Positions 59,801 through 64,000 of a stretch of DNA of 64,000 bases are shown piece after piece. The translations under genes were made by a program, and so were the position numbers. Below the pieces are notes generated by a model. That model saw only the letters and a program-made list of their open reading frames with translations, was not told the DNA's origin and ran no database searches. The DNA lies in contig JAAONU010000003.1 in NCBI GenBank assembly GCA_012932295.1, positions 33,954,233 through 34,018,232 of the forward strand. The letters run 5' to 3'. The stretch's first letter is position 1; each line of letters starts with the position of its first letter. This DNA comes from Cyclina sinensis. Its lineage: Eukaryota > Mollusca > Bivalvia > Venerida > Veneridae.

Positions 59801-62122
59801 AAAATATCAAATAATACCGATGCCCCTAAAGTACAATCGTGGGAAATAAATTACGTAGACATTAGTACATTTCTTATTATATTTTGAAATGGTGATAAAT
59901 TATCAAAGTTCATGAATTTTTTGTCAACTCGTGCACACAGAACTGAACAGGAAGGTAGGTTAATCCTGTGCTTTTACAGTTAATATGCATTTTGATTCTT
60001 ATTCCTACTGATGATATGCCTGACCCTGGTTTGAGCTCAAGTTGCGACCCAGAGCATATTTTGACACTTGATATTCACACCGGCTTATGGAATTCGTGAT
60101 CGTCTGCCTAGTAATCTGACACAATAAACATGACGGGAGAACGACGACCTATGCTTAAAATTTAAAGCACGGACGAAATACTGATCCAAGGCGGCATGGA
60201 TTAATACCAATGATCTGAAAACTTTATTTGAACAATTTCTATACGGACGAATTTCGTGTTAATTTCATGAATACAAGCATTTGTCCAAAATCCAGAGCAG
60301 TATTCTACTGCCGTCATATAACGCCAATAATCGGATAATACGGTCGCTACTTTCCGCCAATAACTAGTACAGTATTCGCGTAATCGGGTCGCTTCGTCAG
60401 TGTTCGAGGGCAAGCGTTGACCCAATATCCACAATCCGGTTCATTTGGAGTGTTTTAAATTTCGTGGTAAGGCGTGTATGTCTTGCTGCTGGAACAGGCG
60501 GATCGAAACGGGTTCATGGGTGAAATCTGAAATGAATACGTGCAGAAATTATTTGATATAATGCATGTAAAATAACAGGAGAGTAATGTCAGTACTACTT
60601 AAGCATGTAAAAATAAATAATTCAGTCTGACTACTATGAAGTGAAGTTACGTTCTCGTATAAGGAGGATTTAGCGTTTTAGATGTAAACAGAGAACGGAT
60701 TTTTTTTTTTCGTAAGTAGGAAAAATGTTTTAAATGAAGTTTTCAAACAAAGAGAGGTCTGTTGTAGTGATTCATTGTCGGAATTTTTTTATTTCAGTTT
60801 TATTTCTAGTTTTTTTTTAAATAAATATTAGATAGAGGATATTTGTTTGTTTTTGTGGAAGATGAGAAATTATTTCATCGAGTGAACACCATATGTGATA
60901 TTTTCACGAGTGGCGCAGCCACGGCAGCGGTTCTGTTAGTTCATTATTATTATTTATAAACGCTTGCGATCAAGGTTGCTGCCATTGAAAAAAATGAATT
61001 AAATAAAGAAGATATATCTTGAAATTCTTTTCAGCTTTCGTTGAAACTACATTTATTAGGATAACCGACATCAAAGTCATGGGAATATCATACAAATCAA
61101 AACGAATTACTGATATAAAAAAAAGAAATTGTATGAAAGTTCTTTTCGTGATCGTAATGAAAGTTGTTAAAAAACTATTGTTCTTTATTTTTTTATAATG
61201 CTTTTATTTTATTACTGTTTAGTATTGGTTTTATTCACATCATAAAATCGTTTCATTTTTTTCTGATTCATAATTCTCTAACAAAGGTCAAAGACGTTGT
61301 CCTAAAACACGTAGGTTCGCCTTTGTTGTCATTTCTTAAATCTGTCGCTGACGTTCTGTTACTAGGGCATTTTTCCATATTACTTTAATAGATAAGTAAC
61401 CAAGCAAGTGTTGAACACGCAGTACTAACAAAGCTTGTTTGAAAAAAATAGGGAAAATAAAAATTTTGCAACAGAGCTTAACTTTAAGGATATCAAAATC
61501 TATTTTCAGTTATGGTGCCGCGCTACGTCAACGATTGTCAGCTCCTCTTTCACTAGATGGACATGCTAATAGATCCTTTGATCCGGAATATACACCGGAA
61601 GTTTCGTCATCGACATCCGGCGACTCGCACTCAACCGCGGACGAGTGTAAAGTCGACCTTAGGCGATCTTCGGAAAATGATGTGTCCTTATCGCCGTCGA
61701 TTCAAAGAAAACTATCTTCAAAATGGTCTCGTCTAAAAAGGCGACTGAGCTCTGATCATACCCACTCCGGAACTCATGGCGAAATGTCTACGCATGCGTT
61801 CGAGTCAACGGAAATACTTCCGGATGATTTAGAGTACATTGAAGGTGGCGATATCGTACAGGAGCACTTGCCACATCATGTTGAAAGCAACGCGTCACAA
61901 TCTGAGAGCCGTGAATCAAATCAGCCGTCAAAACATTCGTTGTTTCCGGTTGAAGAAGAAAGGGGAGATAACACCAATGAAAGCAGCGCCACTGATGGTG
62001 GCACTGTTACAAAGTTCCCCGAGATGGCCAAGAATGAAGTGAAAAGTACACAAGATATGACCAGCAATGCTGACTCAACAGAGCCAGTGTTACCACGTGT
62101 TTGTGGCGATAAAATGTTTTGA
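11735..62122 (+). CDS. SLC9C1: Sperm-type Na+/H+ exchanger (SLC9C1/sNHE), 3' part, 21 exons
   Basis: Swaps intracellular H+ for Na+ in the sperm flagellar membrane; in the family, activity is gated by a voltage sensor and modulated by cyclic nucleotides, and the protein works with soluble adenylyl cyclase. Numbering from the first full codon seen, residues 1-133 are the end of the exchanger membrane domain (GGLRGAVGLALAL in exon 2), about 134-310 a charged linker, about 310-443 the voltage sensor (S4 reads LRTIRAFRLLE), about 444-600 a linker, about 600-740 the cyclic-nucleotide-binding domain (GEMGLL...RSATV), and 904-1106 a Ser-rich tail. Exon phases agree at every junction. Roughly the first 300 residues, including the catalytic Asp-containing helices, are missing because they lie before the window. 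SLC9C2 is the only close alternative and is not expected in invertebrates. The family call is very secure; individual exon edges are inferred from splice sites. Confidence 0.93.
11879..12381 (+). other. SLC9C1 intron with GC-AG ends
   Basis: Begins GCAAGT and ends TTTTCAG. The GC donor is the only site that rejoins the two exons in frame (Arg codon CG|A). Confidence 0.75.
12382..12553 (+). CDS. SLC9C1: SLC9C1 exon 2: core NHE motif
   Basis: Residues 49-105. Begins GFVIALFSPVLRHTGYG and includes GGLRGAVGLALAL, the most conserved signature of sodium/proton exchangers, in the helix that lines the ion path. The acceptor TTGTTTTCAG and donor GTATGT are both strong. The reading frame is open for 24 codons upstream of the acceptor, but using the earlier AG at 12320 would bring in a stop, so that stretch is treated as intron. 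Confidence 0.93.
13441..13482. repeat. ATT/AAT microsatellite
   Basis: Run of AATAAT and ATTATT trinucleotides with interruptions. Confidence 0.7.
13694..13764 (+). repeat. tRNA-like SINE head
   Basis: GTGGCGTAGGGGTTGAGTG resembles an A box, CCGGACTCCCGTCCGG forms an anticodon-like hairpin and TGTTCGATTCC is a B box. Stem lengths are imperfect, so it is more likely a tRNA-derived SINE head than a working tRNA. Confidence 0.5.
20420..20501 (+). CDS. SLC9C1: SLC9C1 exon 3: last exchanger helix
   Basis: Residues 106-133. A hydrophobic helix (VLIHVSGVVFLTLLVNATT) followed by IHGLLEVLG, typical of the end of the NHE membrane domain. Acceptor TATTTCAG, donor GTATGT, phase 1. Confidence 0.88.
20502..23489 (+). 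other. SLC9C1 intron, 3.0 kb
   Basis: GTATGT to ATCCAG. Mostly AT-rich. One GC-richer patch near 22316-22417 follows an acceptor-like TCTAACAG and is open, but does not fit the splice phases. Confidence 0.65.
23490..23592 (+). CDS. SLC9C1: SLC9C1 exon 4: cytoplasmic linker
   Basis: Residues 133-167 (MSDLSPAKRMAMANALRHLQ and on), an amphipathic helical segment found just after the exchanger domain in sNHE proteins. Acceptor TTATCCAG, donor GTACTT, leaving AG of a split Arg codon. A CTG-rich microsatellite starts a few bases into the next intron. Confidence 0.87.
23598..23650. repeat. CTG/TTG trinucleotide microsatellite
   Basis: Interrupted run of TTG and CTG triplets at the start of the intron after exon 4. 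Confidence 0.8.
24084..24162 (+). CDS. SLC9C1: SLC9C1 exon 5: linker (FLADAEW motif)
   Basis: Residues 168-193, FLADAEWETVEKQTEVIDPY followed by KTTDEE. The first base completes the Arg codon begun in exon 4. Acceptor ATTTTCAG, donor GTATGT, phase 0. The FLADA(D/E)W segment is characteristic of sNHE linkers as I recall them. Confidence 0.87.
29215..29327. mobile_element. Foldback (MITE-like) inverted repeat, ~55-bp arms
   Basis: Imperfect arms beginning ATCATTGGGCGTGGTTGAAG and ending CTTCAACCAACCCCAATGAT with a loop of about 3 nt. GC content is well above its surroundings. A target duplication is not clear. Confidence 0.6.
29618..29893 (+). mobile_element. tRNA-derived SINE with conserved-core-like body
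   Basis: Head: GTGTTCCAGTGGTAACGCG as A box, AATTCGATCCC as B box, and GGAGC...GCTCC acceptor-like pairing. The body contains TTCGGATGAGACGTTAACC and GAGGTCCCGTATCAGTG, which I recall as resembling a core shared by widespread metazoan SINEs; the exact class is not assigned. Confidence 0.55.
31163..31258 (+). repeat. 48-bp tandem duplication
   Basis: Two copies of a unit beginning CCTTACTTAGAGTTATGTCC and ending AAGGGAGGTAA, differing in two or three bases. Confidence 0.9.
31886..32026 (+). CDS. SLC9C1: SLC9C1 exon 6: linker with Cys cluster
   Basis: Residues 194-240. Contains CCSECD, then a charged helix RKELRDMTNEAVLRMLKAEK. Acceptor CATTTCAG, donor GTAAGT, phase 0 at both ends. It follows a 7.7-kb intron in which I saw no further exon, though a very small one could be missed. 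Confidence 0.87.
32027..32684 (+). other. SLC9C1 intron after exon 6
   Basis: GTAAGT to CTGTAG; nothing else recognised. Confidence 0.65.
32685..32782 (+). CDS. SLC9C1: SLC9C1 exon 7: linker (SYWRQFEHGMLS)
   Basis: Residues 241-273. SYWRQFEHGMLSREATRKLQ is a typical segment before the voltage sensor; similar YW-Q-F-G-LS patterns occur in the voltage-sensor-linked NHEs. The acceptor CCCTGTAG falls directly before ATG, which here is an internal Met and not a start. Donor GTAGGA, phase 2. Confidence 0.87.
32783..33716 (+). other. SLC9C1 introns around exon 8
   Basis: Two AT-rich introns (32783-33220 and 33282-33716) flanking the 61-nt exon; nothing else recognised. Confidence 0.65.
33221..33281 (+). 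CDS. SLC9C1: SLC9C1 exon 8: short linker exon
   Basis: Residues 274-293, FIDIEEIKKSWEMPSIYPRL, a helix leading to the voltage sensor. At 61 nt it is the smallest exon found. Acceptor CGTTTCAG, donor GTAAAT; the first base completes the Lys codon of exon 7. Confidence 0.86.
33717..33971 (+). CDS. SLC9C1: SLC9C1 exon 9: voltage sensor S1-S2
   Basis: Residues 294-378. A basic pre-helix (KRMVKRSIAK), then S1 (FYIVVYTIIALDMINVAFSI) and S2 (LTFVILYMVEFLLK). S2 ends with Glu near the inner face, as in voltage-sensor charge-transfer centres. Phase 0 at both ends. Confidence 0.9.
33972..35351 (+). other. SLC9C1 intron within the voltage sensor
   Basis: GTAAAA to CTGCAG, splitting S2 from S3; no repeats recognised. 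Confidence 0.65.
35352..35546 (+). CDS. SLC9C1: SLC9C1 exon 10: voltage sensor S3-S4
   Basis: Residues 379-443. S3 holds the expected acidic residue (VVDVILSF), and S4 reads VFIVLRTIRAFRLLE with Arg at i, i+3 and i+6. The acceptor CTGCAG follows an open stretch that is not coding in the gene model. Only three gating-type Arg are visible, fewer than in many ion-channel voltage sensors. Confidence 0.9.
35777..37452 (+). mobile_element. AGCTCACC-family repeat, near full-length, with ~146-bp internal array
   Basis: Starts AGCTCACCTGAGCTGG with a palindromic partner GGTGAGCT, followed by CCGTCGTCCGTCG, then about eight units of 145-146 bp each carrying GAATATGGGTCAT, AAAACTAGGTCAC and CTCTAGAGGTAAC. 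It ends with TCAAGGTCAAGGTCACC and AGGTGAGCGATCCAGGGCC. No protein-coding frame runs through it. It lies in the intron after exon 10. Confidence 0.8.
38006..38207 (+). CDS. SLC9C1: SLC9C1 exon 11: post-sensor linker
   Basis: Residues 444-511. PTMPYVLTFVKTRMSQHL, then SYGFDVGRGFVAGEEEV, matching the (G)YDxGxGYVxGEE segment that follows S4 in sNHE proteins, then a long helix (NSRLDVIRCLG). The acceptor CTTTAAG comes after a strong pyrimidine tract. Donor GTATTC, phase 1. Confidence 0.9.
38208..39289 (+). other. SLC9C1 intron after exon 11
   Basis: GTATTC to TTGCAG. Near 39030-39210 it contains several AAGGTCA motifs like those in the AGCTCACC family, probably an old fragment. Confidence 0.55.
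39290..39438 (+). CDS. SLC9C1: SLC9C1 exon 12: helical linker
   Basis: Residues 511-560. MLTKQHPDIALSIKTRQAIR then DGIHELLTDGILEEAEGHKL, two amphipathic helices of the type joining voltage sensor and nucleotide-binding domain. Acceptor TTTGCAG, donor GTAAAA, phase 0. Confidence 0.88.
39439..40286 (+). other. SLC9C1 intron after exon 12
   Basis: AT-rich, GTAAAA to TTCAG; nothing recognised. Confidence 0.6.
40287..40412 (+). CDS. SLC9C1: SLC9C1 exon 13: linker into nucleotide-binding domain
   Basis: Residues 561-602: a basic helix (VEERMKRLQSAPPS), a Pro-rich bend (PIPPPDKM) and NVPWLRNDEDLMDYIK. Acceptor GATTCAG, donor GTATGC. About 100 nt of this exon with its donor are repeated four more times directly downstream. 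Those copies lack a usable in-frame acceptor, so only this one should be spliced in. Confidence 0.9.
40312..40984 (+). repeat. 133-bp tandem array carrying part of exon 13 and its donor
   Basis: CAGCGCCCCCTAG starts at 40318, 40451, 40584, 40717 and 40850, an exact 133-bp period. Each unit holds the last ~95 nt of exon 13, the GTATGC donor and ~35 bp of intron. Copies differ at only a few positions, so the expansion is recent. Confidence 0.97.
41069..41514. mobile_element. TTAA-flanked inverted-repeat element with tRNA-like core
   Basis: The element spans 41073-41510, with ends AGCGACTGACTCACAG and CTGTGAGTCAGTCGCT and TTAA on both sides (41069-41072, 41511-41514), the duplication typical of piggyBac and Kolobok type transposons. 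No transposase. A tRNA-like segment lies inside. Confidence 0.75.
41309..41382 (+). repeat. tRNA-like segment (pol III promoter boxes)
   Basis: GGCGCTGTGGTTCAGTGG (A-box region) and GGTTCGAATC (exact B box, 41368-41377) are spaced as in a tRNA with a long central part. The 3' acceptor half does not pair well, so it is a tRNA-derived SINE head and not a gene. Confidence 0.6.
42304..42402 (+). CDS. SLC9C1: SLC9C1 exon 14: cyclic-nucleotide-binding domain, first strands
   Basis: Residues 603-635. VVMREGDPAGGIFIIISGMV is the classic start of a cyclic-nucleotide-binding fold: a Gly in the REGD turn and a Gly in the SGMV turn. Acceptor TTGCAG, donor GTGAGT, phase 0. Confidence 0.92.
42403..42838 (+). 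other. SLC9C1 intron after exon 14, with tRNA-like segment
   Basis: Near 42668-42745, TTGCTCGGTGGTCAGGAG (A-box-like) and TATTCGAATCCC (B-box-like) suggest another SINE head. Confidence 0.45.
42839..43021 (+). CDS. SLC9C1: SLC9C1 exon 15: phosphate-binding cassette
   Basis: Residues 636-696. Contains GNIIGEMGLLTHKHRSATVI, which fits the phosphate-binding cassette (GE-x-G/A-LL ... R-S/T-A-T/S-V). Both the Glu that contacts the ribose and the Arg that contacts the cyclic phosphate are present, so the site should bind ligand. The first part holds a loop insert (SSNPSGKPIVALQEKPSGTT). Acceptor GTTTAAG, donor GTGAGA. Confidence 0.92.
43022..43517 (+). other. SLC9C1 intron after exon 15
   Basis: AT-rich with T-tracts and an ATTT run near 43260; nothing else recognised. 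Confidence 0.55.
43518..43658 (+). CDS. SLC9C1: SLC9C1 exon 16: end of nucleotide-binding domain
   Basis: Residues 697-743. LLYISLEDMEYAMKKF corresponds to the last strand and C-helix region; the exon continues LWHVCANRIAANILMKQSAF. Acceptor TTTCCAG, donor GTATGC, phase 0. Confidence 0.88.
43659..44214 (+). other. SLC9C1 intron after exon 16
   Basis: GTATGC to TTACAG; nothing recognised apart from a slightly GC-richer patch near 43900-44000. Confidence 0.5.
44215..44326 (+). CDS. SLC9C1: SLC9C1 exon 17: post-CNBD region
   Basis: Residues 744-781. GWTKEKIKLRLENSYLAST, then a beta-rich stretch (SDVVLISG). Acceptor GTTACAG, donor GTCAGT, phase 1. A terminal-inverted-repeat element begins 30 bp into the following intron. 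Confidence 0.86.
44352..44830. mobile_element. MITE-like element with ~165-bp inverted arms and 5-bp target duplication
   Basis: The element spans 44357-44825. Ends are CAGTGTGGCCATACCACGTG and its reverse complement, and similarity continues inwards about 165 bp on each side. It is flanked by CAACA at 44352-44356 and 44826-44830. No coding content. The superfamily is uncertain: the CAGTG ends suggest hAT, the 5-bp duplication is unusual for it. Confidence 0.8.
44950..45032 (+). CDS. SLC9C1: SLC9C1 exon 18: post-CNBD region
   Basis: Residues 781-808. NTFADEVFEGPCYIPWTVFK continues the beta-structured post-CNBD region. The first two bases complete the Gly codon from exon 17. Acceptor CTTCACAG, donor GTACGT, phase 0. 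Confidence 0.82.
45033..45620 (+). other. SLC9C1 intron after exon 18
   Basis: GTACGT to TTGTAG; nothing else recognised. Confidence 0.55.
45621..45803 (+). CDS. SLC9C1: SLC9C1 exon 19: post-CNBD region
   Basis: Residues 809-869. Begins PDETVTPVVILVVPTDVG, then a His/Gly-rich stretch (MHGHGKKAEQQRGHG) and a Cys/Arg helix. Acceptor GTTTGTAG, donor GTTAGT, phase 0. Confidence 0.82.
46081..46181 (+). CDS. SLC9C1: SLC9C1 exon 20: tail
   Basis: Residues 870-903. KVQNAKSLGTLFKQQK and then a polar stretch. Acceptor TTGTTACAG, donor GTGAGT, leaving AG of a split codon. It precedes a 15.3-kb intron. Confidence 0.8.
46283..47330 (+). mobile_element. AGCTCACC-family repeat, 5' part
   Basis: Starts TTTAGCTCACCTGTCACG with the GACAGAGTGAGCT partner and CCGTCGTCCGTCCGTCC, then at least three ~145-bp units with GAATATGGGTCATCT. 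The last 300 bp (TCTAGCAGTTATACGTTTGG, CGGACGGACAAAGGCAAATC) differ from the copy at 35777 and may be another repeat. Confidence 0.7.
48106..48206. mobile_element. Foldback element, ~43-bp arms
   Basis: ACATGTCTCTCAGGGTATTA...ATTAGCAA pairs with TTGCTAAT...TACTCTGAGAGACATGT around a 14-nt loop, with a few mismatches. Confidence 0.65.
51101..51152. repeat. ATC/ATT microsatellite
   Basis: Interrupted run of ATC and ATT triplets. Confidence 0.75.
51424..52133 (-). mobile_element. AGCTCACC-family repeat (antisense), first part
   Basis: Starts with the reverse complement of the 3' end seen at 37452 (GGCCATGATGGCCCTAGATC, CTCACCTGAGTACTTTGG) and carries CAAATTTTGACCCCAGG-type units. Breaks off abruptly within a unit at GACAATGCTA. 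Confidence 0.75.
52551..52556 (-). terminator. AATAAA for the RING-like gene
   Basis: Reads AATAAA on the - strand 12 bp after the stop codon of the RING-like frame. Confidence 0.6.
52568..53567 (-). pseudogene. Broken virus-like gene: coiled coil plus RING-like zinc-binding segment
   Basis: On the - strand, a first exon-like frame (53567-53376, 64 codons from ATG) ends in Lys codons at a GTGAGC donor. An acceptor TTTAAACAG at 53130 allows in-phase joining to a Ser/Thr-rich stretch ending at TAA 53007. A second frame (53000-52779) is a strongly charged heptad-like coiled coil. A third, overlapping frame (to 52568) has C-x2-C, then CGHKFCCIDC, the first part of a RING finger; the final C-x2-C pair is not evident. 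RING domains usually act as ubiquitin ligases. The three frames do not join without breaks, so the gene is probably decayed, although further introns or sequence errors could explain it. No homologue is recognised. Confidence 0.55.
53771..53776 (+). promoter_or_regulatory. TATA box of the divergent + strand gene
   Basis: TATAAA 82 bp before the ATG at 53858. It lies in the 290-bp interval between two oppositely directed start codons (53567 on -, 53858 on +). Confidence 0.5.
53858..54339 (+). pseudogene. Small + strand gene with basic C-terminus, probably broken
   Basis: ATG at 53858 opens a 39-codon frame (MSNQTAETKTDQLHNNET...) with a good donor (AG|GTATGT) after codon 18. A second open stretch at 54103-54339 ends VKKLRSRTIKIGM and is rich in Lys/Arg (KRQNKKKQVKR). 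The nearest acceptor (TTTCAG at 54130) does not join the two in frame, so the link is uncertain. Facing the - strand gene at 54459. No family recognised. Confidence 0.4.
54459..55010 (-). pseudogene. Virus-like gene of unknown function with two frame breaks
   Basis: Three consecutive - strand open segments have protein-like composition. The first (about 55010-54880) is aromatic-rich (VFQYLGDYLLMNICDHF). The second (about 54910-54655) contains Cys/Tyr-rich sequence and TVGGDITQFKKKHDYLWMYN. The third (about 54645-54459) ends in an Arg/Ser-rich stretch (SRRSRSRNRSRNLFRS) of the nucleic-acid-binding type. Each lies in a different frame, so the gene carries at least two frameshifts. AATAAA at 54427-54422 follows the final stop by about 32 bp. 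No domain recognised. Confidence 0.45.
55095..55586 (-). pseudogene. Virus-like gene with SIM-like motif and basic tail, in-frame TGA
   Basis: One - strand frame, interrupted by TGA at 55379-55377. The 5' half includes VEYEDGVILSDEYSMEADNL after an acceptor-like TTTCTTGCAG at 55502. The 3' half includes SDTDQIIFFDSDEESV (hydrophobic core followed by acids, like a SUMO-interaction motif) and then KSQKRKRKRAQKTK, a nuclear-localisation-type run. AATAAA at 55053-55048 lies about 42 bp past the stop. The upstream start is not visible. A functional alternative is that the second Met, 13 nt after the TGA, starts a shorter 90-residue protein. Confidence 0.45.
57310..57418 (+). repeat. Short tandem duplication, ~55-bp unit
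   Basis: TATTTAGTCTTAGAAAT...ACCAGTGGCATTATCTAAC occurs twice in a row with small differences. Confidence 0.8.
58042..58164. mobile_element. Perfect 107-bp palindromic MITE with 8-bp target duplication
   Basis: Arms 58050-58100 and 58106-58156 are exact reverse complements (51 bp each), with loop AGTAT. Ends read CACAGGGATTCGG and CCGAATCCCTGTG. Flanked by TTCGAAAT at 58042-58049 and 58157-58164. Perfect pairing implies recent insertion or repair by copying one arm. Confidence 0.85.
59088..59465 (-). mobile_element. AGCTCACC-family repeat (antisense), terminal part
   Basis: Begins within a unit (TAAGCCTATGTAAAATCC, CATTGACCCCCGGGG), passes GTTGCCATAGCAACCAC and GACGGACGACGGACAAAG, and ends CAATGGCTCAGGTGAGCTAA, the reverse complement of the family's 5' end. 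Confidence 0.75.
61510..62122 (+). CDS. SLC9C1: SLC9C1 exon 21: Ser-rich C-terminal tail and stop
   Basis: Residues 903-1106, ending at TGA 62120-62122. The acceptor ATTTTCAG and first T complete a Ser codon with exon 20, so phase agrees. No membrane segment; low complexity, Ser/Glu/His-rich, with four basophilic kinase-like sites (RQRLS, LRRSS, QRKLSS, KRRLSS). GC content and codon use are clearly coding compared with flanking introns. Because the intron before it is 15.3 kb and holds other insertions, the alternative that this belongs to a different transcript cannot be excluded, but it is the only long ORF here and fits in strand and phase. Confidence 0.75.
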
Positions 62123-63960
62123 ACAAGCATGAAACTTTTTGCATGCACCTGTATCAGAATCATAGCAGTAAACATACCAAATTTAATGTACCTATACACA
62201 TATCTAATTTTACTGCAGAAGTTGAGAAAAGGCCCTTAGGGCGAATATTACGTATCTATAGTATATATCTTCAATGCTTTTGTAACAAGTGGTAGCTGGC
62301 ATCAAACAGCTGAAATATGCATTATATATCTCAATTCATTTTTTGGCTACGAGTTGTGTTCATACCATGTATGTATTCATGTTTAATGTACGCATTTTGT
62401 TTTGAGATATATGGGGTTAATTCGTACACAACAGTTAACCCTCTGTCGCTTCCAGTTAAGTGTAACTACCCACCAAAACTTGCCCAATAAGGGATTCATG
62501 AATTAAATGCACCAAATGATGTTATTATGCTGGGTACTCGCAGTGAAGAGTTATTGATAAGTAATAACACAGTAATTTGTTAGTTACGCACAGGAAAGTA
62601 CATTTTGCCGAAGAGAATAAGTAATATTTTACTTTGAATGTTCATAAAAGAAACAGTGTGACGGGAAGCTGTAAGGGAATTTAGTCATAAAGTAAACAAG
62701 GCTGTTCTGTTTATATCGGTCAGAAGTAATTGCTTTTTTATGCTGTGCAAGCCACTTGAAAGTGTATTTGTAACTAATTACTCCTGTAAGGTTTTCACAG
62801 TGATTTCTTAAGGCAGTTTTCTTTTATATTTCGGGAAATAGCTATTGAAATTTTAACGATATTTGTCATCTTCAAACAATGAAGAAAATATGTAAAGCCT
62901 TTATATAAAATGCAATGTCTGATAACTGTTTTGTACTGAATATGTTGTAAAGATTCGTTACCAAAATGCCTGAGATAAACTTGGATTATTCAAACACACT
63001 GTTTCTTTGGTATTAATGTTTTATTTTAGCAATGAAAATTTGTTTGAGAAAATATCCGGAACTTTTCACAAACAGTATATGATTTTTTGTTGTTGTGGTC
63101 TATTGTACTTTATTGAACTGTTTATCTGTAAGCGAAGTGATGTCTTGCAAGTAAAACATTGTTTACTACTTGAACCTTAACTCATACTGATTATTATTTG
63201 TGTTAAATGTTGAACAGTTTTTTTAGTGTCCATTTTCTGGGACACAAAATCTCAGTTGACAATAGCGATAACAAGATTCGCCATTCTAAACTGTAAACTA
63301 CTGTTTATTGTAATTGTTTTTTTATTTTTATTAATTAATTAATTTTTTAAAAGAATTTTTGCTTGGTTTAAGTATTCTACAGTATAATGCTGCCGAGCTA
63401 TTTAATCAAGTGCTTTTCAAAAGTAATATGCAGTTTAAAGAAAAGAAAAGACAAAGTTATACGAGAATGATATTTAAAATTTGTCTATTTTGATGCATTT
63501 GTAAACGCCTTACTCAATTGAATTATTCTATTTTGTATCCTTTTAGTTTCGTTTCTTCTTCTAGTCCCCTTAATCTGTCTTCAGATAGGCCAAGTATTAA
63601 AAACCAAATTTTATCGTTCATTAGACAGTGTCTTTTTATATATATATATATCTACTAAAAACTGCCCTTTTTAATAACTGTGTTTGTGGTAAAAGCGATC
63701 GTACATGACAAACAAACAACATATATTTTCCGGTTTCATTTCATGGTAGAGTTAGTTTGCACTTAATACATCACTTCAATTAGTATAGCGTATACTGTAA
63801 TAGTATTTTCTCCCTTTTTTCCCTTTTTTCTGTTTTTTTTCTTATCGTTTGACGTTTATTTGTATCGTTTCTCATAAATGCATGCAAGATAGTGCTTATC
63901 ACATGAATATATACATACATCTGATATGAATAAAAGTATAAACTCAATTTTTGAAGTCCG
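62123..63960 (+). other. SLC9C1: Probable 3' untranslated region of SLC9C1
   Basis: AT-rich sequence after the stop codon with no open frame of note. A canonical AATAAA lies at 63929-63934, and I saw no earlier exact match, so the transcript may run about 1.8 kb past the stop. A short TA microsatellite occurs near 63640. Confidence 0.5.
63929..63934 (+). terminator. Candidate polyadenylation signal for SLC9C1
   Basis: Exact AATAAA on the + strand, downstream of the last exon and close to the window end. Confidence 0.4.
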
Positions 63961-64000
63961 TTGCAGTTTCCTGTTTAATTTTTTAACCCCCCACTAATTT

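Larger units (their letters stand above)
46182..61509 (+). other. SLC9C1 last intron, 15.3 kb
   Basis: GTGAGT to TTTCAG. Contains two AGCTCACC-family elements, one apparently split by the ~7-kb insertion, plus hairpin elements at 48106 and 58050. Between 47.4-51.4 kb and 59.5-61.5 kb I see AT-rich sequence with scattered AAGGTCA motifs and no gene. Confidence 0.6.

Noticed and set aside
61921..62199. - strand ORF opposite exon 21
   Set aside because: Antisense shadow of the Ser-rich tail.
1..64000. CRISPR arrays, bacterial operons or riboswitches
   Set aside because: Spliced eukaryotic gene structure throughout; the tandem repeats have no spacer pattern.

Overview
The window is AT-rich eukaryotic DNA, almost certainly from a bivalve mollusc. 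Small exons are scattered through repeat-dense introns, and several copies are present of a family that begins AGCTCACCT, carries CCGTCGTCCGTC and ends GGTGAGC, a style common in bivalve (especially heteroconch) genomes. The species assignment is inference.

The only host gene I can support lies on the + strand and covers most of the window. It is the 3' three quarters of a sperm-type Na+/H+ exchanger, SLC9C1/sNHE. I resolved 21 exons (11735 to 62122), all with matching splice phases, encoding about 1106 residues up to the stop codon. In order they give the last part of the exchanger membrane domain (with GGLRGAVGLALAL), a cytoplasmic linker, a four-helix voltage-sensor domain whose S4 has Arg at every third position, a linker, a cyclic-nucleotide-binding domain with an intact phosphate-binding cassette, and a long Ser-rich tail with basophilic kinase motifs. 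The N-terminal exons must lie upstream of base 1. The proton exchanger is therefore expected to be gated by hyperpolarisation and tuned by cAMP in the sperm flagellum.

Region 1-11.7 kb holds no recognised exon. It contains an imperfect direct duplication of about 3 kb (1474-5375 and 7104-10345); the first copy was later hit by a 994-bp hAT-like element with a clean 8-bp target duplication. Introns of 12-46 kb hold tRNA-derived SINE heads, short inverted-repeat elements, microsatellites, a 133-bp tandem array that copies part of exon 13 with its splice donor, and two long AGCTCACC-family elements.

The last intron (46182-61509) is the oddest part. An antisense AGCTCACC element appears split in two (51424-52133 and 59088-59465) by about 7 kb of foreign DNA. 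Inside it, at 52.5-55.6 kb, is a compact cluster of small genes: three on the - strand, each followed within about 12-45 bp by AATAAA, and one on the + strand behind a TATA box. They encode a coiled-coil plus RING-like protein, an unknown protein with two reading-frame breaks, a protein with a SUMO-interaction-like motif and a very basic tail, and a small basic protein. All the - strand genes show stops or frame breaks. This looks like a decayed DNA virus or large virus-like transposon and is the best candidate for something undescribed. A perfect 51-bp-arm palindrome with an 8-bp target duplication also sits within the insertion.
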